This document shows, piece by piece, positions 15,747-23,552 of a DNA stretch of 64,000 bases. The notes under the pieces were generated by a model. The model did not search any database. It was not told the DNA's origin and saw only the letters and a program-made list of their open reading frames with translations. The stretch is taken from NCBI RefSeq assembly GCF_009650435.1, contig NZ_VVIP01000049.1, positions 1 through 64,000 of the forward strand, given 5' to 3'. Within the stretch, counting starts at the first letter, position 1, and every line of letters begins with the position of its first letter. Position numbers and translations under genes: made by a program. Origin of the DNA: Foetidibacter luteolus. Its GTDB lineage: Bacteria > Bacteroidota > Bacteroidia > Chitinophagales > Chitinophagaceae.

Positions 15747-17306
15747 TTACTGCATTTGCTTTAGCCTGTTGATGCAACTGGTTAAACCACGGTAATTGTG
15801 ATAGGTGGCTTTCCATATATGGCCTTTCTGGGCCTTGGCTTTATCGGGCTGCTTGTCAAGGCCACCTTCGTACCAGTCTCCATGTACATGGTCAACCAGG
15901 TAATTTTGAACATAATCCCAAAGCATTTCAAACTTGCGATAGTACTGCATTTTGTCGGCAGGATATTTCTCAGCCATTAACAGCAATGTATTTAAGCCTT
16001 CGGCCTGCGCCCACCAGTTTTTGGTATCGTGTATAATGGTTATGCCCTGCTTGTTTTTAAAGTAGTAGCCCTCATCATAAAAGCCGCCCACGTTATCGTC
16101 CCAGCCGTTTTGCAGGGCATGGTCAACCGCAAGTTTGGATATCCGCTCAGTTAACGTATCGCTATGCAAGCCCAGCACATGAGAAGCTTCCAGCATCAGG
16201 TAAGCGGTTTCTACATCGTGACCAAAAGAAACATGGTCAAGACTGTGATGCCTGGAGATGGAGGCCACGGATGAATCGGCAAAAGAAACCGGCGACCAAT
16301 TTGGCTGAAAGAACAATTGCAGGCTGCCTTTTTGAGTATAAATAACATCGCGTATAAGCAACAGCATTTCCTGCAGGCGGCTTTTTAATGTATCATCTTT
16401 CCACACTCCGTATAGTTCAGTAAACGCTTCAAGAATGTGGATGGAACTGTTCTGATCTTTATATCCAAGATCTGATGTGGAAGGCACGCCGGCATTGCGT
16501 TTTACAGGTGTACCATCCCTTTGCAGGTGCTGGTAATAACCTTTATAAAGAGTGTCGTGAGCATGCTTGTCCAGCCACGCAAAAGCTTTTTTTGCAAGAT
16601 TTAACGCGGCAGTATCGCCGGATGCATGATAATATGCAGCAAGGGCATATATGCCAAACGCATTGCCATAAGCTTCTTTTCTTGTTTCCTTATTCCTGGC
16701 AATATAATCCACCACATTCCTGACAGTTAAAAACCCATCCACATCTGCATCCGGAATATTGATGTTAAACTCCTTTTCCAGCGCCATTACAATCTCCACA
16801 TCATCCAGTTCATCGGCGCCTAAATCATTTCTTAAAGAAGCATCAGGAATTACTTCGGGTATCGGTACGCCCAACTTATCTGCAATTATTTCTGTTACTG
16901 CTTTTGCCAAATCAGGAAACACATACCCTTGCCTGCTGGTTAAGGAATAAAAGCCACCGTAGTCTTTATCCCACATCACATTTTGCAAAAAAGCAAACCC
17001 ATGCGCAGCGCCGGTTTTATAGTAGCTTATGCCAGGATAACGTTCTGAAGCCTTACTGTTGGTCCACACATGGCGGGCCTGCGTTACAATCATCTTATCC
17101 TGGTTAGGGGCTTCCTTAAAATTGTACGCATAGGCACTGGTAAACCCACCGTTAGCGGTATCTATGGAGCGGGGGTACCAAACATCCAGCAATTCTTTGG
17201 TTAACGACTTTTCCATTTGTTCGGCAATGCGCAGGCGCCCGGCAGTTGTTTGCTGGCCGTGCGCAACGGAAATAACAACAGGCAAAAGCAACAGCAGGTA
17301 TTTCAT
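15747..17306 (-). CDS. Secreted AGE-family sugar epimerase with inserted ACP-like domain
   Basis: 519 residues from ATG 17306; an ATG at 17327 adds 7 residues. A signal peptide (MKYLLLLLPVVISVAHG) is followed by the (alpha/alpha)6 AGE/cellobiose-2-epimerase fold. Visible conserved residues are VTQARHVW (Arg78), GFAFL, KEAYGNAFGIYAL, His363 in VSFGHDVETAYL, WWAQAE (431-436) and His503 in WKATYHNYRG. The fold is interrupted between GGFYSLTSRQG and ETRKEAYGNA by an ACP-like domain at residues about 129-205. Without it the protein has normal AGE length. Likely reaction: C2 epimerisation or aldose-ketose isomerisation of a sugar outside the cytoplasm. It is the last gene of the locus, 79 bp after the symporter. 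Confidence 0.88.
   Translation of the reverse strand: MKYLLLLLPVVISVAHGQQTTAGRLRIAEQMEKSLTKELLDVWYPRSIDTANGGFTSAYAYNFKEAPNQDKMIVTQARHVWTNSKASERYPGISYYKTGAAHGFAFLQNVMWDKDYGGFYSLTSRQGYVFPDLAKAVTEIIADKLGVPIPEVIPDASLRNDLGADELDDVEIVMALEKEFNINIPDADVDGFLTVRNVVDYIARNKETRKEAYGNAFGIYALAAYYHASGDTAALNLAKKAFAWLDKHAHDTLYKGYYQHLQRDGTPVKRNAGVPSTSDLGYKDQNSSIHILEAFTELYGVWKDDTLKSRLQEMLLLIRDVIYTQKGSLQLFFQPNWSPVSFADSSVASISRHHSLDHVSFGHDVETAYLMLEASHVLGLHSDTLTERISKLAVDHALQNGWDDNVGGFYDEGYYFKNKQGITIIHDTKNWWAQAEGLNTLLLMAEKYPADKMQYYRKFEMLWDYVQNYLVDHVHGDWYEGGLDKQPDKAKAQKGHIWKATYHNYRGLTSCINRLKQMQ
16692..16922 (-). other. Acyl-carrier-protein-like domain inside the epimerase; Ser replaced by Glu
   Basis: Residues about 129-205 read as a full ACP: helix I (DLAKAVTEIIADKLGV), the loop VIPDASLRNDLGAD, helix II (ELDDVEIVMALEKEF), IPDADVDGF and helix IV (TVRNVVDYIARN). 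In true ACPs the motif is GADSLD, and Ser carries 4'-phosphopantetheine. Here it is GADELD, with Glu166 encoded by GAA (minus strand, 16809-16811), so the domain cannot be loaded by the standard route. The rest of the ACP signature is well kept, which argues for selection on structure. Confidence 0.85.
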
Positions 17307-17385
17307 GAAATGTAGCAGGTTATGCAACAGTAAGATAGCTAAAACAAATATTGCGCATGCATACTATCTTATCCGATTGCGGTAG

Positions 17386-18528
17386 CTATTCTTTTGCTGT
17401 GCCTTCTGCTGCAGGGCGGGCATTTGCCGGGTACTGTTCTTTCTCCTGTTCTACTGGTGGCCGGTTGTGCCACCAGCTTGCCAGTGTAGAGCCGGTAACA
17501 TTCATGAGCGGGCCAAAAATAGCAGGCGCAAGGCCAACAGTGGCCAGCTTGCCCATTGCCAGGGCCAGGCCCGATGCCAGCCCGCCATTCTGCATGCCTA
17601 CTTCTATGGCAATGGTGCGGCAGTCTCTTTCAGCAAAACCCAGCAACCTGCCCGACCAATAACCGAGGAAAAAACCAGCCAGGTTATGTATCAGTGTTGC
17701 CAGCAGCAACAGCAAACCTACTTCCATCAAACTATCCCGGCCAGCCGCGGTAATCACTACAATAATCAGCGCTATGCCCGCCATTGACAGGATGGGCATT
17801 ACCGTATCCAGCCACTTAAACTTGCCGTGCAAAAACTGGTTAAACAACAGGCCGCCAGCAACAGGAAAAATGACAATTTTTACAATCTCCCACATCATGT
17901 GCCAGAAATCAATATTAACCAGGGTGCCGGCCAGCAACTTCATCAGCAGCGGCGTTAAGAATGGGGCCAGCAAAGTAGATACCGTTGTAACCGCTACCGA
18001 TAACGCCAGGTTGGCCTTCGCCAGGTACGACATTACATTGGATGCCAGCCCGCTGGGGCAGCAGCCTACCAGTATTATACCGGCTGCAATTTCCGGCGGA
18101 AAATTAAAAAGCCTGGCCACCCCAAAACCAACCAGCGGCATTATGGTATAGTGACAGATGATGCCTACAATCAACCCTTTCGGCATCATGAGTATGTTGG
18201 CAAAATCTTTAAAGCTTAGCTCTGTACCCATACCAAACATGATGATCTGCAGCAGCGGGACAATTAATGCTGACAACTTAAAATCTCCAATATTCTTAAA
18301 GTATTGCGGATAATACATGGCCAGGCTTACTGCCGCCAGTATGCTAACCGTATAAGAAAAACCTCTTGTTATTTTATTGCCCCTGAAACCAATGGAAACG
18401 CTGAAAAAAAACAACATGAGCAGCCAACCGCCCCATTGATGCCCGCCTAATATTGTAACCACTATGTACGCCAGCAGAAAAAGAATTGCCAGCCCATAAA
18501 AAATACCGGAACGTTTAACTATGGCCAT
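17386..18528 (-). CDS. Bile acid:sodium symporter (BASS) family transporter
   Basis: 380 residues from ATG 18528 (MAIVKRSGIFYGLAI); the frame continues upstream to 18624 through an F-type repeat, so the shorter start is chosen. About nine or ten membrane helices. Family motifs: QIIMFGMGTELSFKDFANIL, GIILVGCCPSGLASNVMSYLAKANLALSV (the GxxPGG-like crossover) and IAIEVGMQNGGLASGLAL. Relatives import bile acids, pyruvate or ketopantoate with Na+. Its place between the epimerase and the dehydratase suggests uptake of an organic acid made by the exported enzymes. Confidence 0.87.
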   Translation of the reverse strand: MAIVKRSGIFYGLAILFLLAYIVVTILGGHQWGGWLLMLFFFSVSIGFRGNKITRGFSYTVSILAAVSLAMYYPQYFKNIGDFKLSALIVPLLQIIMFGMGTELSFKDFANILMMPKGLIVGIICHYTIMPLVGFGVARLFNFPPEIAAGIILVGCCPSGLASNVMSYLAKANLALSVAVTTVSTLLAPFLTPLLMKLLAGTLVNIDFWHMMWEIVKIVIFPVAGGLLFNQFLHGKFKWLDTVMPILSMAGIALIIVVITAAGRDSLMEVGLLLLLATLIHNLAGFFLGYWSGRLLGFAERDCRTIAIEVGMQNGGLASGLALAMGKLATVGLAPAIFGPLMNVTGSTLASWWHNRPPVEQEKEQYPANARPAAEGTAKE

Positions 18529-18534
18529 GTAGAT

Positions 18535-18603
18535 AGATTTAGATGATGTGCGGATTATGTACGATGTAAGATGTATATCGTTAATCAAAATACATCCCAC
18601 ACC
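18535..18603. repeat. Module F words in both orientations
   Basis: GATGATGTGCGGATTATGTACGATGTAAG and the inverted CATCCCACACCGTACATC face each other across about 35 bp in the short gap between the dehydratase and symporter genes. Transcribed, they would form a hairpin. Confidence 0.5.
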
Positions 18604-18614
18604 GTACATCAGCC

Positions 18615-20102
18615 TTAGCTCCACAACCTGTCATGAGAGCGCTTATCGTCCCACTGAGGGGTGGGCTCAAAATAGCTTTTGTCTTTGGGGTGAAGGTGCT
18701 TTTTAATTTCTTCTTCGTTCAGCTCAATACCCAGCCCCGGCGCGGTAAGGGGCACGGTAGCAAAACCCTTTTCAAACAGCTTGCGGCCATCGGTGGTTTT
18801 TACAAGGCTTTCCCACCAGGGGCTATCCAGGGAGTGGTGTTCCAGTGCCAGGAAGTTTTGCGTAGCTGCGGCACAATGCACATTGGCCATAAACGATACG
18901 GGCGTACCTGCAAAATGCATGGCCATGGCAATACCTTTTTCTTCAGCATAATCGCCGATGCGTTTGGTTTCCAGTAAGCCGCCGGAAGAGGCCAGGTCTG
19001 GATGAACAATATCCACTGCACGCTGGTCAATCAGCGGCTTAAAATATTGCAGCAGGTAAATGTCTTCACCGGTTAGCACGGGCGTTTCCAAAGCGTCAGA
19101 CATGGTTTTGTACTGGTCTGTAAATTCCCAGGGCACCATATCTTCCAGCCAGGCCAGCCGGTATTTTTCTACTGACTTACCAAAACGGATAGCGTTGTTT
19201 AGGTCAAAGTGGCCATAATGGTCAGACGATAGCGGCACCTGGTAACCTACCACAGAACGTACCTCATCAACTATGCGTGCCAGTTCGTCAAGGCCTTTAT
19301 CGGTAATCTGTATGCCTGTAAAAGGATGTTTGGTATTGGCGTAAGACCCATAGTCGCCACTCCATTGCGCCAGCCCTTTGCCCCAAAACTCGCTGTTCAC
19401 CAATGCGCCGGGAATGTTCTTTATTTCACCTATGGAGATATCCATCTTCAGCCAGGTCATACCCTGGTCTTCCAGCCGGTGTTTTATCTTGGCTTTAAAG
19501 TCGTTCATGTCCGCAGATTCAGGTGTATCAGCGTATATCCTTACTTTATCACGGTAACGGCCGCCCAGCAATTGCCAGCAGGGAACATTGTAAGCCTTGC
19601 CGCACAAATCCCACAGGGCCATTTCAACGGCGCAAACGCCACCAGCCTGGCGGCTTTGCCCGCCAAACTGTTTAATGGTTTTAAACAGCATTTCCACGTT
19701 ACAGGGGTTCTGGCCAAGTATGCGGCTTTTCAACATCAGGGCAAAACGTTCATCGGCGCCATCGCGTACCTCGCCCAAGCCGTAAATGCCCTGGTTGGTA
19801 TCAATGCGTATAATGGGTGTGCGCCCTACATTCTGCACCACGCAATAGCGCATATCGGTAATCTTTAATTCAGAAGGATTGGAGTAACGCCTTATGCCGG
19901 AAGTACTTCTTGCTACCACATCTTCAATAGGCGCAAACATAAAAGCGCCACCCAGGGTAATGCCCCCAAGCGCTGTTTTTTTGAGAAAGGAGCGGCGGTT
20001 GTTTTCATTGCTGTTTTCTTCAGTGTTGTCGGGGCCGGTGGTTTCAACGGTTTCCGGGTCTTTTAAACCCAGCCTGGCCAAAAACTTTTGTGATGGAGTC
20101 AT
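18615..20102 (-). CDS. Tat-exported mandelate racemase / enolase-superfamily dehydratase
   Basis: 495 residues from ATG 20102; a TTG at 20111 is less likely. A twin-arginine signal (RRSFLKKTALGG, Arg36-Arg37) follows a long polar n-region. Enolase-superfamily features: WLKMDIS (Lys), SSDHYGHFDLN and YRLAWLEDMVPW (metal Asp and Glu), PVLTGEDIY (third acid), DIVHPDLASSGG and MAMHFAGTP (His). The layout resembles sugar-acid (mannonate/galactonate type) dehydratases, which form 2-keto-3-deoxy acids. The exact substrate is open. The RraA-like gene upstream and the symporter downstream are on the same strand. Confidence 0.85.
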   Translation of the reverse strand: MTPSQKFLARLGLKDPETVETTGPDNTEENSNENNRRSFLKKTALGGITLGGAFMFAPIEDVVARSTSGIRRYSNPSELKITDMRYCVVQNVGRTPIIRIDTNQGIYGLGEVRDGADERFALMLKSRILGQNPCNVEMLFKTIKQFGGQSRQAGGVCAVEMALWDLCGKAYNVPCWQLLGGRYRDKVRIYADTPESADMNDFKAKIKHRLEDQGMTWLKMDISIGEIKNIPGALVNSEFWGKGLAQWSGDYGSYANTKHPFTGIQITDKGLDELARIVDEVRSVVGYQVPLSSDHYGHFDLNNAIRFGKSVEKYRLAWLEDMVPWEFTDQYKTMSDALETPVLTGEDIYLLQYFKPLIDQRAVDIVHPDLASSGGLLETKRIGDYAEEKGIAMAMHFAGTPVSFMANVHCAAATQNFLALEHHSLDSPWWESLVKTTDGRKLFEKGFATVPLTAPGLGIELNEEEIKKHLHPKDKSYFEPTPQWDDKRSHDRLWS

Positions 20103-20159
20103 AGTTCGCAAATTTTAAAATTAAATATTGTTGTTAGGTAATAGTTGCCGCTGTTAAAA

Positions 20160-20519
20160 GCAGGTGGTGAATGGGGAGTGGTGAGTGGGTAGTAGCAAGT
20201 GGGAGAAGCAGGTATCGCCTACTCGCTATTCACCACTCCCTACTCGCCTATTCCAGGAGGCTGGCAGTTAGTAAATAGCGGTAGCAAGCGGGAGAAGCAG
20301 GCATCGCCTACTCGCCAGTCACCACTCCCTACTCGCCTATTCCAGGAGGCTGGTAGTTAGTGGATAGCGATAGCAAGTGGGAGAAGCAGGTATCACCTAC
20401 TCGCCATTCACCACTCCCTACTCGCCTATTCCAGGAGACTGGTAGTTAGTGGATAGCGGTAGCAAGTGGGAGAAGCAGGTATCGCCTACTCGCCATTCAC
20501 CACTCGCTACTCGCCTTCT
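20160..20519. repeat. Tandem array, 89-bp period, four units
   Basis: The word GGGAGAAGCAGG begins at 20201, 20290, 20379 and 20468, exactly 89 bp apart. Each unit has a purine-rich arm (TAGTTAGTGGATAGCGGTAG) and a complementary-like pyrimidine-rich arm (CTACTCGCCATTCACCACTC), so every unit is an imperfect palindrome. It fills the gap between the dehydratase and rraA-like genes. Confidence 0.9.
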
Positions 20520-20522
20520 ACC

Positions 20523-21446
20523 CTACCAGTTCCTTTCCTTCATATACTTATCCAGCTCTGCCCGGGGCATAGGCAGTTTAGCTGAATTTTCATCCAGCCA
20601 TTTCAAAAAATCTTTTTTTATTTCATCGGTCCATTCGGTGTCTATCTGGCCGGGGGTGTATTTGCCTTCTTTCAGGCGTTGGTGGCCATAGCTGTCCCGC
20701 AGCATAATAAACTCGGCGTTAATAACAAGGTCTTCCACCAGGTACGCGGGTATAAATACTACGCCGCCTTTTTTGGCCAGTGCCACGTCTCCGGGCAGTA
20801 CGGTGGCCCTGCCTATGCGGATGGGCGTGTTGATACCCGTTAACATCATTTGCTGTATGTACGATGGGTCGTACCCTTTTATCCATGCATTAAAGCCCTT
20901 AATTTCTTCCAGGCCTTCCATATCCCGCACGGCGCCATAAAATATTACGCCGCGTTGCGATTTGGCATAGATGGAATTACCCAGGTTGTCGCCTATCAAT
21001 GTGCCGTCAACCACTTTGCCATAGCTGTCTGCTACATAGATGTCGCCATTTTTCAGCACATCAATGGGCCATGAGTTGGTGCCGCCAATGCGCCCTTCCG
21101 CTTTGCCTTTTTCTTTTACCAGCTTGTCCATGTCGGCACGCAAAGGCATGTACTGCGCGGTTACCACACGGCCGGTCATTACACTGTCTGGCCACATTAC
21201 CATCCAGTCGCCTTCAAACTGGTTTTGAAACCCTTTGTTGCGCAAAATGCCCCAGGCTTCTTCAATGGAAACATTTTTGAGGCGCTCCAGTATTTTATCC
21301 GGCACATGCGGCCGTCCATCGGCGGAGCGTTCTCCTTTCCAGTCGGCAGTAAGGGCTTTAATCTGGTCTGGCGTTAATGTTATTTGCTGAGCATGCAACA
21401 GCGCCGCGTTGCATAAAAACAAGAGGCCCACAATCGTTTTCTTCAT
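20523..21446 (-). CDS. Secreted RraA-family protein (HMG/CHA-aldolase-like)
   Basis: 307 residues with signal peptide MKKTIVGLLFLCNAALLHAQ. The RraA core lies at about 85-270: GRVVTAQYMP, PIDVLKNGDIYVADSYGK, GTLIGDNLGNSIYAKSQ, the active-site-like GAVRDMEGL (Arg and Asp pair) and RATVLPGDVALAKKGGVVFIP. The family includes metal-dependent 4-hydroxy-4-methyl-2-oxoglutarate/oxaloacetate lyases that release pyruvate, and RNase E regulators in Proteobacteria. An RNase E role is unlikely for an exported protein. It is followed on the same strand by the dehydratase. Confidence 0.85.
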   Translation of the reverse strand: MKKTIVGLLFLCNAALLHAQQITLTPDQIKALTADWKGERSADGRPHVPDKILERLKNVSIEEAWGILRNKGFQNQFEGDWMVMWPDSVMTGRVVTAQYMPLRADMDKLVKEKGKAEGRIGGTNSWPIDVLKNGDIYVADSYGKVVDGTLIGDNLGNSIYAKSQRGVIFYGAVRDMEGLEEIKGFNAWIKGYDPSYIQQMMLTGINTPIRIGRATVLPGDVALAKKGGVVFIPAYLVEDLVINAEFIMLRDSYGHQRLKEGKYTPGQIDTEWTDEIKKDFLKWLDENSAKLPMPRAELDKYMKERNW

Positions 21447-21492
21447 GTAGTGATGTTTTTGATGATATGGTTAAGCATTAGTATTTTTTTGG

Positions 21493-21570
21493 TACTTGGC
21501 TGAGGTACTGCTATTAAGCTTCCGTTGTGTCACTCACTTGTACGTCCGGTTCAATGGGCGGCTTTTCAGA
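21493..21570 (+). repeat. Family A repeat, copy A4 (GTGTCACTCACTTG subtype)
   Basis: AAGCTTCCGTTGTGTCACTC then ACTTGTACGTCCGGTTCAAT and GGGCGGCTTTTCAG. It is inverted relative to A5 (21765). The two flank a segment with three small hairpins. Confidence 0.75.
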
Positions 21571-21574
21571 CCCG

Positions 21575-21700
21575 GGTAGGGTTGGTGCGTGAAGACACGC
21601 ACCAAGGGAACAGACACGCACCAGGGAATAACCAATTGTCGCTGCAAGCGACAGAATAGTACTGCGGAACTTCCAGTTCCGCAGAGTGGCTATGCCGTTA
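21575..21700. other. Three consecutive hairpins between A4 and A5
   Basis: GCGTGAAGACACGC with a repeated ACACGCACCA(A/G)GG word, TGTCGCTGCAAGCGACA, and TGCGGAACTTCCAGTTCCGCA. All are short perfect or near-perfect stems. Nothing protein-coding is seen. Confidence 0.6.
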
Positions 21701-21764
21701 ACATTGAACCCCGAACAAAAGAACATTGAACAATCGAAGCCTGTTTCACTATGCTGCATAGAAT

Positions 21765-21825
21765 TACAGAACGTACAAGTGAGTGACACAACGGAAGCCT
21801 CATAGTAATTCCTCCTGCCTGGACA
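21765..21825 (-). repeat. Family A repeat, copy A5
   Basis: Minus orientation: AACGTACAAGTGAGTGACAC, AACGGAAGCCTCATAG, CCTCCTGCC. It pairs with A4 to form an inverted repeat of about 60 bp arms, 195 bp apart. Confidence 0.75.
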
Positions 21826-21827
21826 AT

Positions 21828-21996
21828 AATGGAGCTATGAGCGACAAGCTGTGAGCTATGAGCCCAGAAGCTGCGAGCTATGAGCGACGAGCTTATGAGC
21901 GACGAGCTGTGAGTTAGGAGCCTTGAGCAAAGCCGGACGCATTCTCTCGCACCTCACAACCCGCAACTCACAGCTCACAACTCGCCACTCACAGCC
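21828..21996. repeat. Long imperfect palindrome of GAGC(T/G)(A/G)TGAGC words
   Basis: The left arm repeats GAGCTATGAGCGACGAGCTG and the right arm holds the complements (CTCACAACCCGCAACTCACA, GCTCACAACTCGCCACTCAC). It ends 5 bp from the susD stop codon and could act as a 3' stabilising hairpin or terminator for susD on the minus strand. Confidence 0.65.
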
Positions 21997-22000
21997 TTAT

Positions 22001-23533
22001 TTACTCTTTATCCCAAAACACCCTGGTTGCCAGGTTGTCGGGCCCCATTCTTGCTACGGCAGCCGCATAATTTTCTGAGTTTACAGACTGCTCACGCACC
22101 GGGTAGGTAAGCCTTCTGATAAAGCCACCCTTCACCGCGGGGTCAGCGCCGGGATAAGGGTTAGGCGTTAAAGCCGGGAAACCGCTGCGGCGGAAATTGG
22201 CCCAGCCTTCGGAACCGTTCAGGAAGGAGTTAACCCAGTATTCGTCATTTATTTGCTGAAGGCCTGTTGTTGCATTGTAAGGGTGCGCAGCCAGGTAAGC
22301 ATCTTCATCGGCCTGGGAGATGGCGGCAGACACATCAAACTGTGCCATTTGTTTCATGGCGCCACGAACACCGGCAGCATAGTAATCAGCAGCGTTTCCG
22401 GTTATCCAGCCCCGCTGTGCAGCTTCGGCCATCAGCAACTGTGTTTGCGCATAGGTAACAAAAAACTCAGGCGCATCTATTTTACCAACTGTGCGGCGGT
22501 TTACCTGTGAGTAGGCAAAAGCGGCGCCTATTTTACCCGGGAAACCAGGAGCGGTAGCAATGGTTGACTCGTTGTAACCATAAGGCATGCCTTCCTGGTT
22601 GGCGGGGTCTGTATCTGCCGCGCCTGCCTCGGCCAGCGGTTTGGCCGGGTCGGCATACTTAACGGATATTACTTTTAAACGGGGGTCGTTCATGTTTTGC
22701 AGATGCGTAACAAAGGGCTTGCCCAGGTAAATATTACCCCTTTCCGTGGCCTGGAACCAACTGCCTGTAGGGCTGTTGAAAGTAGCGTTAAAAGCAATGA
22801 TGGCATTGTCTGCATTACTGGTAAAAACACCGCCGCGGGATGCGTCAACAGCTTTTTTAACCGTAGCTTCAGCCTTAGCCGCATCTACCTTTGAATAACG
22901 CATGCCTGCCCTTAAAAGCAGGGAGTTGCCCAGTTTTTTCCACTGTGCTATTCCGCCTTTGTAAAACAGGTCGCTGGTTTCTATGGGCTGCGCTGCATCC
23001 AGCTTGTTAGTGGCATCTTCCAGTTCTGTAAGTATGTCGTTGTAAATGGCTTCCTGGTCATCATACACAGGTTGGTAAGATTGCTCAAGGTATGCCTTGC
23101 CCGCGTTGAAATAAGGCACGTCGCCGTAAGTATCCACCAGCACCATAAACACATGCGCCTTCCATATACGGGCCATTTGGTAAAGGTTGGCGCGGGCAGC
23201 GTTATCCTTTGTTTTGTCCAGCACATCTGTAAGAAATTTAATGCTGGTAGTGTACAAAGTATTGTAAGCCGCATTGGTGCTGGGATCGTAGTTTACATTG
23301 TGGTTGCCGCCTTCCAGCACACCTGTATAGGGCGTATTGATTTGCTGTACAATTTCCAGTTGATAATTGTAAGTGGCAATAGCGGCGCTGAACTGCGCAT
23401 TGGCAAACAGGTACACCGGGTCAAGCGAGGTAGCCTGCACGGGATTGGTATTGATCTCTTCAAAATCTTTGGTGCAACTGTTTAATCCTGCAAAGGCAAA
23501 CAGCGCTATGATTATTTTATGCAGTCTTTTCAT
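22001..23533 (-). CDS. SusD/RagB-like nutrient-binding lipoprotein (SusD-like 2)
   Basis: 510 residues from ATG 23533. Lipoprotein signal MKRLHKIIIALFAFAGLNSC with lipobox LNSC, then TKDFEEINTNPVQA, typical of this subfamily. TPR-like helices (YQMARIWKAHVFMVLVDTYGDVPYF) and the C-terminal VWVNSFLNGSEGWANFRRSG-like block are present. It sits as a surface lid on the partner SusC porin, capturing a glycan or related ligand. It starts 19 bp after susC ends, so the two form one transcript. The ligand cannot be deduced. Confidence 0.93.
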   Translation of the reverse strand: MKRLHKIIIALFAFAGLNSCTKDFEEINTNPVQATSLDPVYLFANAQFSAAIATYNYQLEIVQQINTPYTGVLEGGNHNVNYDPSTNAAYNTLYTTSIKFLTDVLDKTKDNAARANLYQMARIWKAHVFMVLVDTYGDVPYFNAGKAYLEQSYQPVYDDQEAIYNDILTELEDATNKLDAAQPIETSDLFYKGGIAQWKKLGNSLLLRAGMRYSKVDAAKAEATVKKAVDASRGGVFTSNADNAIIAFNATFNSPTGSWFQATERGNIYLGKPFVTHLQNMNDPRLKVISVKYADPAKPLAEAGAADTDPANQEGMPYGYNESTIATAPGFPGKIGAAFAYSQVNRRTVGKIDAPEFFVTYAQTQLLMAEAAQRGWITGNAADYYAAGVRGAMKQMAQFDVSAAISQADEDAYLAAHPYNATTGLQQINDEYWVNSFLNGSEGWANFRRSGFPALTPNPYPGADPAVKGGFIRRLTYPVREQSVNSENYAAAVARMGPDNLATRVFWDKE

Positions 23534-23552
23534 ATCGTAAGCTTTTGAGGAA

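Noticed and set aside
16809..16811. Frameshift or chimera as the cause of the ACP-like insert
   Set aside because: The frame is continuous on both sides, the AGE motifs before and after align without loss, and the insert has codon use like its host gene. An assembly chimera cannot be excluded fully but is unlikely.
20160..20519. CRISPR array, because of regularly spaced repeats
   Set aside because: The period is 89 bp but the whole unit is repeated with no unique spacers, and no cas genes are nearby. It is a plain tandem array.
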